Source: Anoplopoma fimbria (taxonomy: Eukaryota; Chordata; Actinopteri; Perciformes; Anoplopomatidae). From it: a stretch of DNA of 64,000 nucleotides. The DNA is taken from NCBI RefSeq assembly GCF_027596085.1, contig NC_072456.1:24767218-24831217 (forward strand). Direction: 5' to 3'. Below are positions 14,951 through 25,025 of this stretch, piece after piece. Made by a program: the position numbers and the translations under genes. The notes under the pieces are model-generated. The model had not been told where the DNA came from, searched no databases, and saw only the letters and a list, made by a program, of their open reading frames with translations. Each line of letters starts with the position of its first letter. Positions within the stretch are counted from its first letter, which is position 1.

Positions 14951-15240
14951 AGCTTCCTCCTCCCTCCCTCCTCACTCTGACTCCCAGCAGCACTCAGCTC
15001 TTCAGAGGGGAGCGTTTCACTGTTCGGTGCCCCTCCGGCTGGATGCTGAGGAGGTGGAGTGAGGAAGAGCATGCAGTGAGGAATGGAGTCCTCCACACTG
15101 ACCGGTGTTCACCACTAGGAGCGCCGTCGCTGCAGACCAGTCTGACACGTGTGAGTTCACTGCTGTCAGTGGGAGCAGTGGACTGTACTGGTGTGAGGGC
15201 ACCGAGGGCCGCAGCAACGCCGTCAACGTCACAGTGAGCT
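14951..15240 (+). CDS. FcRL copy 1, Ig domain 1 exon
   Basis: Acceptor CTCCTCCAG and donor GTGAGT are both in phase 1. It encodes ELPPPSLLTLTPSSTQ, then FTVRC and, after the frameshift, SGLYWCEG and a glycosylation sequon NVT. It is 290 bp against 291 in copy 2: one G is missing at the GGAG|GCGCC site near 15120. Confidence 0.8.
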
Positions 15241-18200
15241 GTGAGTCTGAAAAGGCAACTATCCAAAGAATGCTGCTGGGACAGATTATTAATAATAATA
15301 ATTAAGCCTTTATTAGTCCCACAATGGGGAAATTCAGTTCTCTGCATTTGACCCATCCCGGAGGAGCAGTGGGCTGCAATGAAGCGCCCGGGGAGCAATT
15401 TTGGGGTTAGGTGTCTCGCTCAAGGACACCTCGGCATGTTGCCTGTGGAGGGGTTCGAACCACCGACCTTGTGGTTGCAGGTCAAGCGCTCTACCTCATG
15501 TGCCACAGCCGCCCCAGTAGATGTAGTAGATTTGAGTAGATGTCAAAACAATATGGGAGAGCCGGGCATCTTATCACAGTTTTTGCTTTCTCTTCAATGT
15601 TTCGGTCTCATTACATCAAAGTCAAATTAAGTAAAATAATAAATTCTCATGCACATATGTATAATCTTATGATTGTATGAGTTATAAAAGGTTAAGTACA
15701 GAATGTGCATTTGTGGACCAGTTGCCCCATCATCGGGTAGATAATGTTTTGCAACAAATGCTGTTCTAATACAGTGTTTGATATACCTACTAAAAAGAAC
15801 AAGCTGTAATTCTGTATCCAACTAAATCAATTCGTATGTGATCCACATAGTGACGAACCAGGAATTCTAAAGACTTAAATAAACAGTATTTCTTTTAGCT
15901 AGGAGACCGCCGTTTGTGCCTTGCGTGAAATGAGAAGTCAGTGTTGATTTATTTAACATTTCTATTTAAGTAACTACTCTTCCATAGTTATTTTAACCCA
16001 AACTACAATCTTTCCCTAAACCTAAACCAAGTTGTTTCCTGTGAAGAGGTAAGTTTATTTTGAGAGTTTATTCACTCTATTGCCACCTAGAGGTGACGTC
16101 TGTCGGCCATAGAAAATTGTAAGACTACAATTCTGCAAGTCACTGAAGTGGCTTTTAGGAAGCGGAAACAAGGAAGCTGCGATCGTCACTTGCAACTGCT
16201 GTCTTCTCCGTCTCAAAGTCCATATTCTCAAAAAGATATTGTGCTAATTATTCTACAGCAATTCACCCATAAAGTTTTAAAACAATAATTTGTTAATTCT
16301 TTTTTCAAATTTTTTTACTCCTCTATTTTGAAGAAATTTTCAGTGGATGAAAAGAAGAGGAAAGAAATACAATTATGTTAATTCATTTTTTCAAATTTTT
16401 TTACCCTCCTTCCAAAACAAATAAAGGAATTGGAAAATAAAACATGATTATATGTTAAATAACTTAGTGTCATTATTTTTCTGTATTATAATTTCATCAT
16501 CATTAGGGGCCTCTCTGGGGAAATCTTCCTTTATTCATTTATTTTTTTTTCACTTAACAACCATCCCATCCCAAAATGCATGAGTCTGAGCAGAGCATGG
16601 TGGTTCTTCACCAGCTACAACCACTGCTGCTTTGATCTTTGGAAAGTTTTATAAACATGCTTCAGTAATCACCAACTCTCTGAAGACGCTAACAATTTCA
16701 ATCTAACTGCGTTTGGCTGTTCGCACTGATCTTTGCCAACTGGACTGTTTTTGCACCGAGGCTCATTTGCATAGAAAGGGGCCAACTTTGAGCCAAATGT
16801 CTGAATATAACCTCATTTAAATACATGCAAGAAGCACAGGAGCACAGAGACGCTATTTGCTTTGCAGCACATTCATCTTTTTTTTCTTATTTTGCAGGTT
16901 TAATGCCTGCAAAAGCTTCAAAATTTGCCTCTGAAGGTTTAAATGTGTTGATTGAGCGACTGCATTTAAAACAAACGTAACAATAAAGTGTGAGGAGTTG
17001 TAGTGAAGCTGTTTGTCTGCTAACAATGTCTACGGTCTTTGTCCCACAGATGGGACCGTCATCTTGAAGACTCCTGCCCTCCCCGTACTCGAGGGCAGTA
17101 AAGTGGTCCTCTATTGTCAGTACTTTACGGGAAGTCACAATGAAACAACCTTCTTTAAAGACGGAGTAGCAGTCGTCACTAACAGCTCCTCTAGTTCAGA
17201 CGGAGTAATGAAGATGACTATTGAGAATGTGACACAGGAAGCTGAAGGCTTCTACAAGTGTGCGTCCCGTGACAAAAAGAAGGAGAGTCCAGAGAGCTGG
17301 TTGTCAGTGAGACCTGATCCAGGTCAGCTGTCTGGCTTTATTCATACTCACCGTTCTGCTTTGTGTAAAATAAGTCAATCAGTAAAAGATTGTCGATTGT
17401 TGTCTTTTAGGGTTAAACTTCACATCAACAGATGGGACAGAAGCCTCCATTAGTGGTAAAATGATTTTGTTTTGTTCATACATTTATTTACTAGTTTTAG
17501 AGGGAATACTTGATGATAATAATTATCTTGTTTTGAAAAGTGAGGCCAATGCTTCATGTCCTAGACCTGCCTTCTCTCTCCTGTCCATCAGGGGGCGACT
17601 CCTCTGGTTGTATAGAAGTCTATGAGAAAATGACTCTACTTCTCTCTTGATTTATTCCCTCAGTAAACATTGTAAACATGAGTTTATGGTCTCAATCTCT
17701 AGTTTCAAGTCTTCTTCAATACAGCATGATGTTCATTTAGAGTTAAATAGACCATAAAGCAGGGGATGCTTTAGGGCGGGGCTACACACTGATTGACAGG
17801 TTTTTACCAGAGACGTATACAGCGCCTCGCAGTCCATATATGGTCACTTCCTGTTCACTGTTCGACGGCCAAAATGTCAAACGTGATATTGTGATATAAC
17901 AAGACAGGATGGGCCGGGGCTAGCTGGTTAGCATGCTAATTTAAGTAGATATCTCTACAACATAACATCAACACTGCAACTTTCTCATGCTTTTGATAAT
18001 GTAAGTTTATTTTTTAATGTTGAATGTTTATCTTTGAACTAAAATTCTGGCCAGATCTTTAACAAGGGTTAAACAACCGTATATTTATCTGTACTATAAC
18101 ATAAGCAACTAGTAATCCTAAGAAAGAGTGAAGTAGTGATGTAGTTCCTTGTTCAACTGACAAATATTATTTGTTCTCTTCGTCAGGTTCCTGGAAATGG

Positions 18201-18536
18201 GTCATAGTCTCATGTGGAATTGTATCTCTGTTCTTCATGCCACTAACTGTTTGGCTAGTTCGTCACTACAGGTCAGTATCTATAAAACCTCTCATGCCGC
18301 ATTTCACATTATATCCTGGCATGAATCATGTCTGTTGAGGAAATGCCTTACTGATTATTGTATTTTTTGGAAGGTACCGGAAGTTTTGCAACCGTAGCTG
18401 TTGGCCGTTTTCCAAAGTGGATCTTCCAGCATTGAAGCTTCCTGCGACCAAGCAGGACGGGACAGAAGTGCAGTGGGACTTGTCCTGGATGGAGATGTCC
18501 GATCTGTTGGATAAACAGTCGTATCCTAGCACTTAA
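14951..18536 (+). CDS. Fc-receptor-like two-Ig-domain receptor, copy 1 (frameshifted in D1)
   Basis: A five-exon gene for a short type I membrane protein of the FcR/FcRL family, which binds immunoglobulin or related ligands on leukocytes. Exons: D1 14951-15240, D2 17050-17322, linker 17411-17455, transmembrane 18187-18271, tail 18374-18536 (TAA 18534-18536). D2 carries the FcRL signature GTVIL.TPALPVLEG, YCQY, FFKDG, GFYKCAS and ESPESWLSVR. The tail is about 54 residues with no ITIM or ITAM. D1 lacks one G near 15120 compared with copy 2, which breaks the frame between its two cysteines, so as written the gene cannot encode the full receptor. No signal-peptide exon was found in the 1 kb between the gap and D1. 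A hydrophobic stretch read directly upstream of D1 is probably just the pyrimidine tract. The family call is firm; the orthologue is not determined. Confidence 0.8.
15286..15515 (-). mobile_element. tRNA-headed SINE, copy 1
   Basis: On the minus strand it starts GGGGCGGCTGTGGCACATGA. A-box-like TGGC..ATGAGGTAGAGCG is followed by a perfect B box, GGTTCGAACCC. It runs through a body and ends in TTTCCCCATTGTGGGACTAA, TAAAGGC and an (ATT)n tail. The split RNA polymerase III promoter and the A/T-rich 3' repeat identify a SINE. The last part of the tail resembles the LINE tails at 47.99 and 59.52 kb. It sits in the intron after Ig exon 1. Confidence 0.8.
16280..16550. other. Copy-1-specific AT-rich intron segment
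   Basis: Copy 1 carries roughly 200 bp here that copy 2 lacks (compare 28650-28735). The segment repeats the phrase TTAATTC.TTTTTTCAAATTTTTTTAC twice, suggesting deletion in copy 2 between direct repeats. Confidence 0.6.
17050..17322 (+). CDS. FcRL copy 1, Ig domain 2 exon
   Basis: A phase-1/phase-1 exon of 273 bp, fully open in copy 1. Cysteines lie in LYCQY and YKCAS. There are three N-glycosylation sequons (NET, NSS, NVT). The pattern GTVIL...P..PVLEG....L.C ... F.KDG ... GFYKC ... ESPESWLSVR is typical of FcR/FcRL membrane-proximal domains. Confidence 0.88.
17411..17455 (+). CDS. FcRL copy 1, linker exon
   Basis: A 45-bp symmetrical phase-1 exon (acceptor GTCTTTTAG, donor GTAAAA). It encodes a Ser/Thr-rich stalk (LNFTSTDGTEASIS) between D2 and the membrane span, with a sequon NFT. 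Confidence 0.7.
17612..17760 (+). repeat. Intronic dispersed repeat (GAAGTCTATG family)
   Basis: Starts AGAAGTCTATGAGAAAATGA and shares about 130 near-identical bp with 22648-22775 in the GIMAP intron and with 29799-29945 in copy 2. The three lie in the same orientation. Confidence 0.75.
18187..18271 (+). CDS. FcRL copy 1, transmembrane exon
   Basis: Acceptor CTTCGTCAG, donor GTCAGT; starts phase 1 and ends phase 2. It encodes GSWKW followed by the span VIVSCGIVSLFFMPLTVWLV and the stop-transfer RHYR. There is no acidic or basic residue inside the span, so there is no obvious charged docking point for an FcR gamma-type adaptor. Confidence 0.85.
18374..18536 (+). CDS. FcRL copy 1, cytoplasmic tail exon
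   Basis: After acceptor TTTTTGGAAG it reads RYRKFCNRSCWPF, then DLPALKLPATKQDGTEVQ and WDLSWMEMSDLLDKQSYPST, stop. There is no ITIM ([VI]xYxx[LV]) or ITAM. A candidate polyadenylation signal AATAAA is at 18853-18858. Confidence 0.82.
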
Positions 18537-20055
18537 AGGACCACTCTCCCCTGAAGCATCTATAAAACAATGAATGGAGTGAAACCTAAGAGGGAGTTTA
18601 GTCAGAACCCGTCGAGAGAACAATTTCTAGTTATTGATGGTCACATTTAAAAAGGGTCCGCTTCTTTGAGGGGTGCCGCAAGGAACCATTCATGTCCCGT
18701 TGCCTTTTTCTTAAATGTATGTCAATGTCCTTGGTTTGTAAAGATCTCTCTGATGATACAAATCTTAAAGCTTGAAACAATCACACACTTTTACAAAATA
18801 CTGATACGGAATTGGTGCATATCTTTAAATGGTTTCATATGAACAAATTTCCAATAAATTTACTAAACTATTTAAAAAGCCTGTTGGATCAGCTGAAAAA
18901 AATTGTCACAAAGCTAAAAAAAGTGATATGGGGTTCTCACAGGACAGCGAAGCTACAAACATATGACTAATCCAGAAACATCAGCTATGATAGTAAAACA
19001 AAGACAGGAACAATTTTACTGATCAATCAATAGTTAGTAGTTAGTTTAAGTTCTACTTTTACTTAAAGTTACTGTGAGGAACTTTTAAACTTGTTATGAA
19101 CCAGTCTCAGTTTAGTCCTGATCCTCTATATGACCTCCATCAGTAAACGAGACCATCAAAGAGAAGATTGTCTGTTTCTATATAGTTCTGTGTGGCTGTG
19201 TAGCAACAAGGCTGTAAAGCCTACAATCCTGCGGGCTTAAAAATAATGCTATTCTTCTTATTCTCCATCTTCAGTACAAAAGTTTGGCGTGTAACTCGTC
19301 CCGCAGCGTAGCAAGCACATGCGTCAAAATACATCAAAACGTGCGGCCTGGTCGGAAATCGTGTGCTTTGACTTTTCTCAGAGATTCGCCCAGCGGTTCC
19401 CACGGGAACCGGGAAAAACGGCGAGAAATTTCCCCACAGAGAAGAATGCGTTTTGGGCGTGGAGAGAGTTAAAAAACACTCAACTTTGGGCCCAGACTGA
19501 CTCATCATATTTTATATTTTCTTGCGAAATTTTCTAGTTATTCTTAAAGCTCTTCATCGGAGACACCGGGTCGGGTTCTGGTGAAATCAGATGAAATCAT
19601 GCAGGTTCATTGTGGACAAATCTCCATTATGTATCTGTCGAGGTACGTAATGAAGATGTGGTGTACTGCATGACTCATATTTGAATATGCAATGTTTTGC
19701 AGGTTCAAGTCGTACATTACAATAAAAAAATATGCAATCAACACGCACATCTTTGGTTTTGCTCAAAATAGACTTCAATACAAAAGACAACAAAGGTTTT
19801 CAAAGCATGTTTTGTCTGCAGGCTTTGCTATGATTATGATTCATCATGATTATAAGTGCGTGTTTGTGGCTCTCAGGTGTGAAACCGGTTTGGCTGCAAT
19901 ATTAGCCTCCCTGTGCCTGCCTGTGCCGTTGCCTCTGTTGTCTAACTTGTTCAGTCTTGTGTCAGGATGTAAACTCCTGAAGTCCTGTTTCCTTCAAACA
20001 CTCGGTTCTATTCAGTTGATTCTAACTTGACTTTGAAAAGGGAAGACCAGTAAAA
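18537..20055. other. FcRL 3' flank / GIMAP 5' flank
   Basis: 1.5 kb between the FcRL stop and the GIMAP start, duplicated in both copies. It is AT-rich with short repeats (about 19040-19200 resembles other dispersed pieces). No further exon is supported. The GIMAP promoter presumably lies here. A GAAAAGGGAA (copy 1) or GAAAAGAGAA (copy 2) motif just before the ATG weakly resembles an interferon-response half-pattern, but this is speculative. Confidence 0.4.
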
Positions 20056-20071
20056 ATGGAAAACAATCTTG
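20056..20071 (+). CDS. GIMAP exon 1 (start exon)
   Basis: ATGGAAAACAATCTTG followed by donor GTGAGT, phase 1. It is conserved in block copy 2 at 32352-32367. Chosen as start because it gives an in-frame phase-1 join to the following exons. No other start is obvious. Confidence 0.5.
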
Positions 20072-23000
20072 GTGAGTTAATGTTGAAGATAAATGTGTAG
20101 TTGTATAGTTTTAACCTGCTTTGCAATAATGTATGTACTTTATAAGTAACAAGGAATTGATATGTTGTACAAATAGATTTTCTTTTTCGAAAGGCATTCT
20201 TTATTATATTATTCTGATTATGTTTGATCAGTGCAACGTGCAGATCTGGTTTGAGGCCAAATCAGCTTGTTCAAGCGACTGAGCAAAAGTATTTACTTTA
20301 ATTCAAACGTGCAAATAAGTTAAGGACAAAACATTTATAACAACTTGGGTGTGTGCTCATTTATGGATGCATTCAGGGTGCCTCGTTTTTTCTTCTATTT
20401 GCAGCTTTTATTTGCAGCTCGGATCAGCTCTCGAAGCACATGGTGTCCCATGGCAACAACCTTTGATTCATCCGCTTTATATAGCTACTAAATCTACTAA
20501 ATTTACTTTAAGAACAAAACAAGTTTATGGTTTCCACAGTGTATCAATTCCTTCTCGAGGCTTCCTTTCCAAAACTGTGAGATGTTTTTTTTATGCATTT
20601 ACAGAAAAACACAAATCAGCAACCTGCAGACTGGTGCCAACAAAAACCAGTTCGACCTGACTTGATTGCCAGTAAAGAGCGCTGATGTTTTTGTTTACCA
20701 TTGGGTTATCAAAAAAGATCCTGTTTCCTTGAGTTTGAAACTCCACCCAAATAGTTTCCAGTTAATACTAAGTCATAGGGGAAAGAGACACACCTCAATG
20801 ATCACATGCTACTATTTAAAATTAAAAATATAGCCTTTTTAATTGTGGTTGATGCCACGATTCAGTTCTATAATAAGTTCCCAGGCTGTGGTTTATAGTG
20901 TAGATGATTGAATCTAGTATTTACATATATCTACATATTTAATATGTAGATAAATGTATTTATTTATTATTTAAACTCCTTTAATTGTAGTTCAGATAGC
21001 GGCCTCTGAACAGAAACAAGTAAAGTCTTTCAGTTTTGTCTCGTCACTCCTTATATTTTTTAGTATCAGTTGCATATTTGTTTTATTCATCACAAAACAC
21101 ACAGCACATGTGACACAGGGAGGTGATGAGTCATTGTTTTTTTTGTTTTCCTTGAAGCTTCTTTCATTTTGTCTCAACATGATTTTGTTTTGGTTCAGGG
21201 TCATTCTAAAAATGTTTTTGTCTCAACTCATTGACAATCTTCAGACTAAGGAGGGATTTACAGAGTCAAAAATAACTCTGACACAAAATCCCAGAGGAAC
21301 AACACAAACACAAGTTCACCAGATCATTCCTCTTCTGTCAGTCACACAAAGCAGGAAAAGCTGCTGCAGAAGATAGACGAGATGGCGGCGCATAACGGAG
21401 GCACTTACTACCAGATAGATGAGCAGATGTTAAACACCATCAAAGAGAAGCAGCTAGATGTAGCAGAAAGGGCGGGAAACAGGAGGAGGAAGTCCGAAGA
21501 GCAAAGACGACAAATGAAAGCACTGATTCCAGGTGAATGTCACGATGGATGCACTCAAACACTTCCTGCATCATACTGTTGAATGAGCCGTTTATATTTG
21601 AGGTGTGGATCTTAACAGGCCTCAGGATTCAATTACGATTTACCTATGATTCAAATGCACCTCAAAGTATCGCTTAAATTATGCTCCATTTAGAGTCAAA
21701 TAAAGCAGTTACAAAGACTTAAGACATTTTAATATTTTTTTCTTAATTTTTGCCTACTTTTATGGTCAATGTATTGAAGGATTTTATTAAATTTACAATG
21801 TAAAATAAAATAAAAATGTATGGATTTCTTAATATAAACATTTGTTTGGCTCTAATTAGTATGTTGAGTTCAATAACTGCTGTGAATTGCTGTAAAAGCT
21901 TTGTTTTTGTCACACAGAAGAGAAGAAAACCATCTCAGAACTCCGCTTGATTCTCTTGGGAAGCCGAAGCGTTGGGAAAACCTCCGTGGGGAACTCCATT
22001 TTGGGATCCAAAGAGCAAGAAGACGGGAAGAGAACGGCACACTCTGCGGCCCGGCAGGGTTTCATGGGTGAAACTAAAATAACTGTTGTTGACACGCCGG
22101 GTTGGTGGAAAGGCTTCTCCATGGATGACTCTCCTGAAGCGATGAGGGAGGAAGTGAAGCTCAGCCCTTTTCTGTGCCTCCCTGGGCCTCACCTCTTCCT
22201 GCTGATGATAGACGCAGACGCATCCTTCAACGCCAAACACTTAAGAGCAGTGACGTCACACGTGGAGCTTCTCGGAGAAGAAGTCTGGAGACGCACCATT
22301 GTAGTTTTCACCAGAGGAGACTGGCTGGGAACTCAAAGCGTGGAGGAGTACATCGAAGGGGAGGGCGAGGCGCTGCAGTCTCTGGTCGAAAAATGCGGAA
22401 ACAGATATCACGTCATGGATAACAAGAATAAAGATGACGGCACGCAAATCACGGAGCTGCTGGAGAAAATCACTGAGACTGTGGCCGGAAATGGTTGGGA
22501 CTACTTTGTCCCAGATGAACAGATATTTAAGGCGATCGAAGAGAAAAGATCAAAAGTGGAAAAGGCAGCGCAAATGAGGCAAAGTCAAGTCATGGACAAA
22601 AGAAAACTCCTCAGAGGTAACGATTGTTCGATCATCTAGCATCACAGAAGTCTATGGGAAAATGACTCTACTTCTCTCTTGATTTATTCCCTCAGTAAAC
22701 ATTGTAAACATGAGTTTATGGTCTCAATCTCTAGTTTCAAGTCTTCTTCAATACAGCATGATGTTCATTTAGTAAATGATGCTCCATTTAGAGTCAAACA
22801 GACCATAAAGCAGGGAATGCTCTTCTAAGCACTTTTGTTCACTGGTTGCGGAAAACAAGATGGCGGCGGTTATAATGCCGAACTCAAGGCTTCAAAACCG
22901 CCGCCCAATGGGTGGAGTCACAATAACTACATCCACCTCTTATATTCAGTCTTTGGTCTGATATTTAAACTAATGAAAACAAGACCATTCTTGGTTTCAG

Positions 23001-24956
23001 GTGATTATACACAAATGAAAACATAGCTATGAATATTATAATTTAATTTCTGCTTATAGATCCCACGAAATGCTACACACTTTCCCCTTTAATTATTTAC
23101 TTTATTAGTATTGTATGTATGGGATGTAATGTAGATTTTCACCATGCAGTTGTCTTTCTTCTTCTCAGGTAACAGTAAAGAACTCCCGGAGCTGACGGTC
23201 GTGATGCTCGGTCAGAAGACGTTTGGGAAGAGCGCGACAGGAAATAACCTCCTGCGTAAAGAAGTGTTCGCCACCTGCGAGAATGAGTCCTGTCAGGTGG
23301 TGGTCGGGGAAGCTGCCGGCAGGACTGTCACGGTGATCGACACCCCGGGCTGGCTGATGGATCCGTCCTGCTGCACCGAAGAGAGGGACAAAGAAATAGT
23401 CCGAGGTCTCTCCCTGAGCCCTTCGGGGGTTCACGCGGTTCTGCTGGTCGTCCCGTTGGACCTGAGGTTCAGGGAAGCTCAGCGAGACGCCCTGGAGGAG
23501 CACATGAACCTTTTCGATGCCACCGTCTGGAAACACACCATGGTTCTGTTCACGTACGGTGACAACCTGTTGGACAGAACCGTGGAGGAGCACATCGAGA
23601 GGGAGCACGGCGCTCTGCGCTGGCTGATAGACAAGTGCGAGAACAAATACCACGTCGTGAACAACACGAAGAGAATGGACATGGGTCAGGTCAACGAGCT
23701 GTTCCAGAAGATCGAGGAAATGGTGGCGGGGAACGGAGACCGGCTCTTCCGCCCTGAGATGAACGACGTCCACGCGAGAATTGATGAGAAGTTCGGGAGG
23801 AGGCAGCTGAAGATGGTGCTGAAGCAGCGTCTGGAGGAGGAGTACAAGAAGAGGGAGCTGGAGCTGATGACGGGGTTCAAGGAGACGCTCCTCCAGCTGC
23901 AGGCCTCGGCACACAGGGGAAGTTTGACGGGCACGAAGACCAAGTCACTGAGTGAGTATCACGCCGCGATGGGGTTTATGATTAACTGTGTTCTCCCTTA
24001 TATATTCTGATGATCTGAGCTTTGTTTTTTGTAGTCCCTGACGTCAACAAAATCAAACCCAAGGGCATTGGCCAGAGGAGGAAAGATGGAAAGGAGAAGG
24101 ATGAAAGCATGGACAACAAAATCAGCCAGGAAATTGACAAGCTGGACAAAGAGATCGAAAAGAAATCATCGGATCTTAAGCTCAGCAGCATGGAAATCTT
24201 TCACCCAGAGTGTAAGTAAGAAATGGGGTCCTAATTTCTAGCACAGAAGTCCCGCCCCTTCCGGTGTCCCCCATGAGACCTTATTTATGAAAAAATATGT
24301 ACTAAAGTCAACGATGAAAGATACAATATTTGAACACATATGTTTGTCAGTTTAAAATATATTTTTGCAGTTTGTCGTAGTAACATTTAGTTTTGTGCGA
24401 AACCGCTCAGTGAACTACAACAACATGGCAGTTAGCTTGGTGTGCTAGCTAGCGAGCTAACATAGCTCTGTTCAAAATGTAATGTTATCTTACCTGATGA
24501 GACGTTGACTTTCTGAGTGTGAAGTCTTTTTAAATAAGTATTTTCAAAGTCTTAAACCAAAAGTTATAGGACAAATTACACCATCTTAACGTGCAAAGTT
24601 ATCTTTTAAATGAACAAAAATCATATGTGTAAGTCATGGCATAATTCCTTCATATTTATCCTGAAATAATGTCCCATGATCCTCCACTTCAAGGACTTCT
24701 AACTCTTAATTATCAGCAGCGTGACGTCACAGTGAACTTTGTGTTTGTTTCTTTCACAGTAAAAGGAGAGAGTCCATCTATCGATGGGTCTTTGTCTCCA
24801 AGGGAGGATCCAACCTTTAATAAAGTTATTGGTTGGCTGTCCCATCTTCAGATCAGCAGAAACTTTGATAACCAGATGACCCTGAACTTCTCTCAGACGT
24901 CTGGTTACAGATCTATGCCAAACGACGAGCTGGACTTTGACGAAGAAGAAGAATAG
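20056..24956 (+). CDS. GIMAP (AIG1-type GTPase), multi-domain, GIMAP8-like
   Basis: An immune-associated nucleotide-binding protein; the family acts in lymphocyte survival and on endomembranes. Proposed exons: 20056-20071, 21323-21532, 21918-22616, 23169-23951, 24035-24211, 24760-24956. All junctions are phase 1 and the chain stays open for about 693 residues to TAG 24954-24956. Layout: residues 6-75 are the C-terminal helical end of an AIG1 domain without its G domain. Residues 76-308 are AIG1 domain 1 (P-loop GSRSVGKT, DTPGW, FTRGD). Residues 309-569 are AIG1 domain 2 (P-loop GQKTFGKS, DTPGW, FTYGD). A charged tail follows, ending DELDFDEEEE. GIMAP8 normally has three full AIG1 domains, so the first appears truncated. 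Exon 2's acceptor has a poor pyrimidine tract, so exons 1-2 are less certain than the rest. The gene lies 1.5 kb downstream of FcRL copy 1. Confidence 0.85.
21323..21532 (+). CDS. GIMAP exon 2, truncated AIG1 C-terminal part
   Basis: Encodes KQEKLLQKIDEMAAHNGG, YYQIDEQML and a basic/acidic helix rich in E, R and K. This matches the region after the G motifs in AIG1 domains (ELLEKI..M...NGG.YY). No P-loop or G motifs precede it. The donor (CCAG|GTGAAT) is phase 1. The acceptor CACCAG at 21317-21322 is the only nearby AG giving the right phase, but is weak. Confidence 0.55.
21918..22616 (+). CDS. GIMAP exon 3, AIG1 GTPase domain 1
   Basis: A 699-bp phase-1 exon from acceptor TTTGTCACACAG to donor GTAACG. 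It contains the G1 loop GSRSVGKT, G3 DTPGWW, the GIMAP conserved box (around HLFLLMIDADASF), G4-like FTRGDWL and a coiled-coil-like end. A complete single-exon GTPase domain is typical of GIMAP genes. Confidence 0.92.
22640..22965 (+). repeat. Dispersed repeat in GIMAP intron
   Basis: The left half (22648-22775) matches the FcRL intron repeats at 17612 and 29799. The right half (22855-22962: AAGATGGCGGCGG to CTCTTATATTCAGTC) matches the element at 226-352. It therefore seems to be the fuller form of one repeat family, inserted between the two AIG1 exons. Confidence 0.7.
23169..23951 (+). CDS. GIMAP exon 4, AIG1 GTPase domain 2
   Basis: A 783-bp phase-1 exon (acceptor CTTCTTCTCAG, donor GTGAGT). 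G1 GQKTFGKS, G3 DTPGWL, conserved box HAVLLVVPLDLRF, G4-like FTYGDNL, NNTKRMD near the end of the fold, then long helices with LKQRLEEEYKKRELELM. It is more GC-rich than the rest of the gene. A long open frame on the opposite strand is a shadow. Confidence 0.92.
24035..24211 (+). CDS. GIMAP exon 5, lysine-rich tail
   Basis: A 177-bp phase-1 exon (acceptor TTTTTTGTAG, donor GTAAGT). It encodes a Lys/Glu/Asp-rich stretch with KISQEIDKLDKEIEKK, a likely coiled coil. Confidence 0.85.
24760..24956 (+). CDS. GIMAP exon 6, C-terminus
   Basis: Acceptor TTTCTTTCACAG. Encodes a Ser/Pro-containing segment, then FNKVIGWLSHLQ, and ends DELDFDEEEE with TAG. No membrane span is seen, so it lacks the hydrophobic C-terminal anchor of some GIMAPs. 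Confidence 0.85.
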
Positions 24957-24970
24957 TCTCGATGATGTAA

Positions 24971-24976
24971 AATAAA
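24971..24976 (+). terminator. GIMAP polyadenylation signal
   Basis: AATAAA begins 15 bp after the TAG, and the transposon begins 50 bp further on. If this signal is used, the 3' UTR is extremely short. Otherwise transcripts run into the transposon. Confidence 0.45.
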
Positions 24977-25025
24977 TGTATTTTAGGCCTTTGTTAAACA
25001 TTATCCAAGTAATAATATTATGTTA

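Larger units (their letters stand above)
13931..20147 (+). repeat. Duplicated block A, copy 1 (6217 bp)
   Basis: Collinear with 26372-32443 over its full length. The exons differ by only a few bases: Ig exon 1 has two substitutions and one indel, and so does Ig exon 2. Introns carry larger indels. Copy 1 has 77 bp (15264-15340) and roughly 200 bp (about 16280-16550) absent from copy 2, and lacks a 109-bp insert present in copy 2. It holds a complete set of FcRL body exons and the first GIMAP coding exon. Confidence 0.95.

Noticed and set aside
15440..15515. tRNA gene on the minus strand
   Set aside because: It has A- and B-box matches but no full cloverleaf, and is joined to a repeat body and LINE-like tail, so it is a SINE head.
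23165..23914. 249-codon open frame on the minus strand
   Set aside because: Exact antisense of GIMAP exon 4. The plus strand has all GTPase motifs and splice sites, and the minus product is Leu/His/Val-rich with no domain.
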